Shown here one piece after another: positions 10,864 to 11,818 of a DNA stretch of 11,818 nucleotides. The notes beneath the pieces are model-generated. The model worked only from the letters and a program-made list of their open reading frames with translations. It was not told the DNA's origin and ran no database searches. The stretch comes from Candidatus Vogelbacteria bacterium CG10_big_fil_rev_8_21_14_0_10_51_16 (GTDB lineage Bacteria > Patescibacteriota > Minisyncoccia > Phycocordibacterales > JACRKE01): the NCBI GenBank assembly GCA_002774795.1, contig PCYI01000019.1, positions 53,654 through 65,471 of the forward strand. The letters are read 5' to 3'. How positions within the stretch are numbered: position 1 is the stretch's first letter; every line of letters starts with the position of its first letter. A program made the translations under genes and the position numbers.

Positions 10864-11664
10864 CTACTGCTTCATACTGGCCTGTGCCGTCACCTCCTCG
10901 AGGTAGCGCATAACGAGATTGAGGTCGAGATCGTCCTCGCCGTTGCGGAGGTTCGTCTCCGCGTCCACGCTTACTCCCTCCGTTTGGATGAGCTCGGCAA
11001 CCGGGTCGAGCTTGTCTGGCCCTAGGCTACCGGCGACACCGATGGCGAGCTCTCTGTAGTTGAAGTGGCTGCGAAAAGCTCTGTGCCAGACGTTGGCTGT
11101 CTCGGCGTTAATGGGTACGCCTCTACCATTGCTGGCGTCGATGAGGACGTCGGTGATAAGGCCGATGGGCATCTCCTCATTCATCGCCTTGGCGGTGGCA
11201 TTGGCCACCGCCACCAGCTCGAGCCCCGCTACACCTTTCTTCATCAGTGGCGCCAGGTTCTGGATGATGCGGAGCTCTGGAAAGGCCTTCCGGATGGCCT
11301 GGAGTTGCTCGAGGGACGGCAGCTCGGTGTTGAGCTGGACCCCGTGGACGTGCGGCCCGCCTGACGCCAGCACCTGCGTCACCTGCCAGACGAGGGTACT
11401 CATGTCGTCCGTGGCGTGGTGGATGACATTAAAGGCGATGGGGCTATCGACGAAAATCTCCGGCATCTCCCCGAGCCTCACGAAACGCCGCGGATGGTAG
11501 ACCGGGATGCCGAGCATGGACTTGCTCGAGGTGTACACCCCAATCATCACCCTTCGGTCACCGAGTCCATACTCGGCGTGCAGGGCATCGTAACGCCTCC
11601 GAATGGCTCTGGCCTCCTGCGCCGTCATGACGCAGGAAACCCCGTCGTAGTTAAAGAGCTTCAT
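10864..11664 (-). CDS. TIM-barrel protein resembling phosphoribosylanthranilate isomerase (TrpF)
   Basis: The 266-residue protein shows an alternating beta/alpha pattern. HGVQLNTELPSLEQLQAI (117-134) resembles the TrpF 'VQLHG.E' strand. VLIDASNGRGVPI (183-195) resembles the strand with the catalytic Asp (here Asp186). IGVAGSLGPDKL (218-229) and VSVDAET (241-247) resemble the phosphate-binding 'LAGGL.P.N' and 'VDVSSGVE' strands. The TrpF catalytic Cys in 'KICG' is not evident (VMIGVY at 39-44), and no trp gene is nearby, so the reaction may differ. The ATG at 11664 has an AAGGAGG SD nine bases upstream (11674-11680), and the promoter lies downstream of the in-frame codon at 11730, which excludes that longer start. 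It is a single-gene transcript with its own terminator. Confidence 0.7.
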   Translation of the reverse strand: MKLFNYDGVSCVMTAQEARAIRRRYDALHAEYGLGDRRVMIGVYTSSKSMLGIPVYHPRRFVRLGEMPEIFVDSPIAFNVIHHATDDMSTLVWQVTQVLASGGPHVHGVQLNTELPSLEQLQAIRKAFPELRIIQNLAPLMKKGVAGLELVAVANATAKAMNEEMPIGLITDVLIDASNGRGVPINAETANVWHRAFRSHFNYRELAIGVAGSLGPDKLDPVAELIQTEGVSVDAETNLRNGEDDLDLNLVMRYLEEVTAQASMKQ

Positions 11665-11717
11665 CTCCGAACTCCTCCTTGTGTTCGTCGTCGTATTCAG
11701 TTCCGGTGCTGTATGCC

Positions 11718-11746
11718 ACGGTATCACCAAAATTAAGTATTGTCAA
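11718..11746 (-). promoter_or_regulatory. Promoter of the TIM-barrel gene
   Basis: An exact TTGACA -35 on the minus strand (11746-11741) is followed after 17 bases by TACCGT (11723-11718). The -10 is weak, but a TG one base before it makes an extended -10. Transcription would start near 11711, leaving a leader of about 46 nt with the SD. Confidence 0.6.
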
Positions 11747-11781
11747 CTACTTTCCCAGTAACTGCTTACACCCTAATAGTG

Positions 11782-11818
11782 CCTACGCAAAAGGGCGTCT
11801 TTGCCACCGCCCTTGGCG
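11782..11818 (-). repeat. Dispersed hairpin repeat, copy B (runs off the window)
   Basis: Read on the minus strand it matches copy A (5213-5248) at 31 of 36 bases. Here the stem is longer: AAGGGCG and CGCCCTT enclose the same loop GTGGCAAAGA, followed by TTGCGTAGG. It lies about 120 bases upstream of the TIM-barrel start, in the same orientation. With its short T-run it could also terminate a gene beyond the window. Confidence 0.75.

Noticed and set aside
11665..11730. Longer start for the TIM-barrel gene
   Set aside because: The in-frame start at 11730 lies upstream of the predicted transcription start, and an AAGGAGG SD marks the ATG at 11664.

Overview
The window reads as part of a compact bacterial genome, most likely from the Candidate Phyla Radiation (Patescibacteria, Parcubacteria-like). 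This is inferred from single-copy housekeeping genes mixed with small membrane-anchored proteins of unknown function, short leaders, many start codons without a Shine-Dalgarno (SD) sequence, and intergenic spaces full of short periodic repeats. TGA acts as an ordinary stop (dnaB ends in TGA), so there is no sign of the recoded-UGA lineages.

Layout. 1-1260: a minus-strand two-gene operon (eight-helix membrane protein, then a 77-residue protein) with a near-consensus promoter, strong SDs and an intrinsic terminator. 1278-5048: a minus-strand housekeeping block, cysS > dnaB > recR, whose spacers carry heptamer and octamer tandem repeats; one tract supplies recR's last codons and stop, another lies just upstream of its start. 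5049-5374: a gene-free spacer packed with small palindromic repeats. 5375-7556: plus-strand S41 C-terminal processing protease, rplI (L9) and a small acidic protein, closed by a strong bidirectional terminator. 7699-8899: minus-strand rpmA (L27) and a membrane-anchored exported protein. 9053-9737: plus-strand pair of small membrane proteins. 9738-10800: a spacer and a minus-strand endonuclease-like gene, marked by four copies of a TTGTGCGACAC-type motif. 10797-11818: a minus-strand TIM-barrel gene (TrpF-like fold) with consensus -35, strong SD and intrinsic terminator, preceded at the window edge by a second copy of a repeat also found upstream of the S41 gene.

Two styles of gene expression are visible. 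The two edge operons have TTGAC-type -35 boxes, leaders of roughly 45-75 nt, AAGGAGG SDs and GC-rich terminators with nearly the same loop. Several interior genes instead carry a -10 box about 6-7 bases before the ATG and no SD, which fits leaderless transcripts. The most notable unexplained signals are the period-7 tracts abutting gene ends (three sequence families), the dispersed conserved-loop hairpin repeat, the nested palindromic element at 5099-5191, and the palindrome motif cluster around the endonuclease-like gene. No rRNA, tRNA, CRISPR array, transposase or phage gene was recognised.
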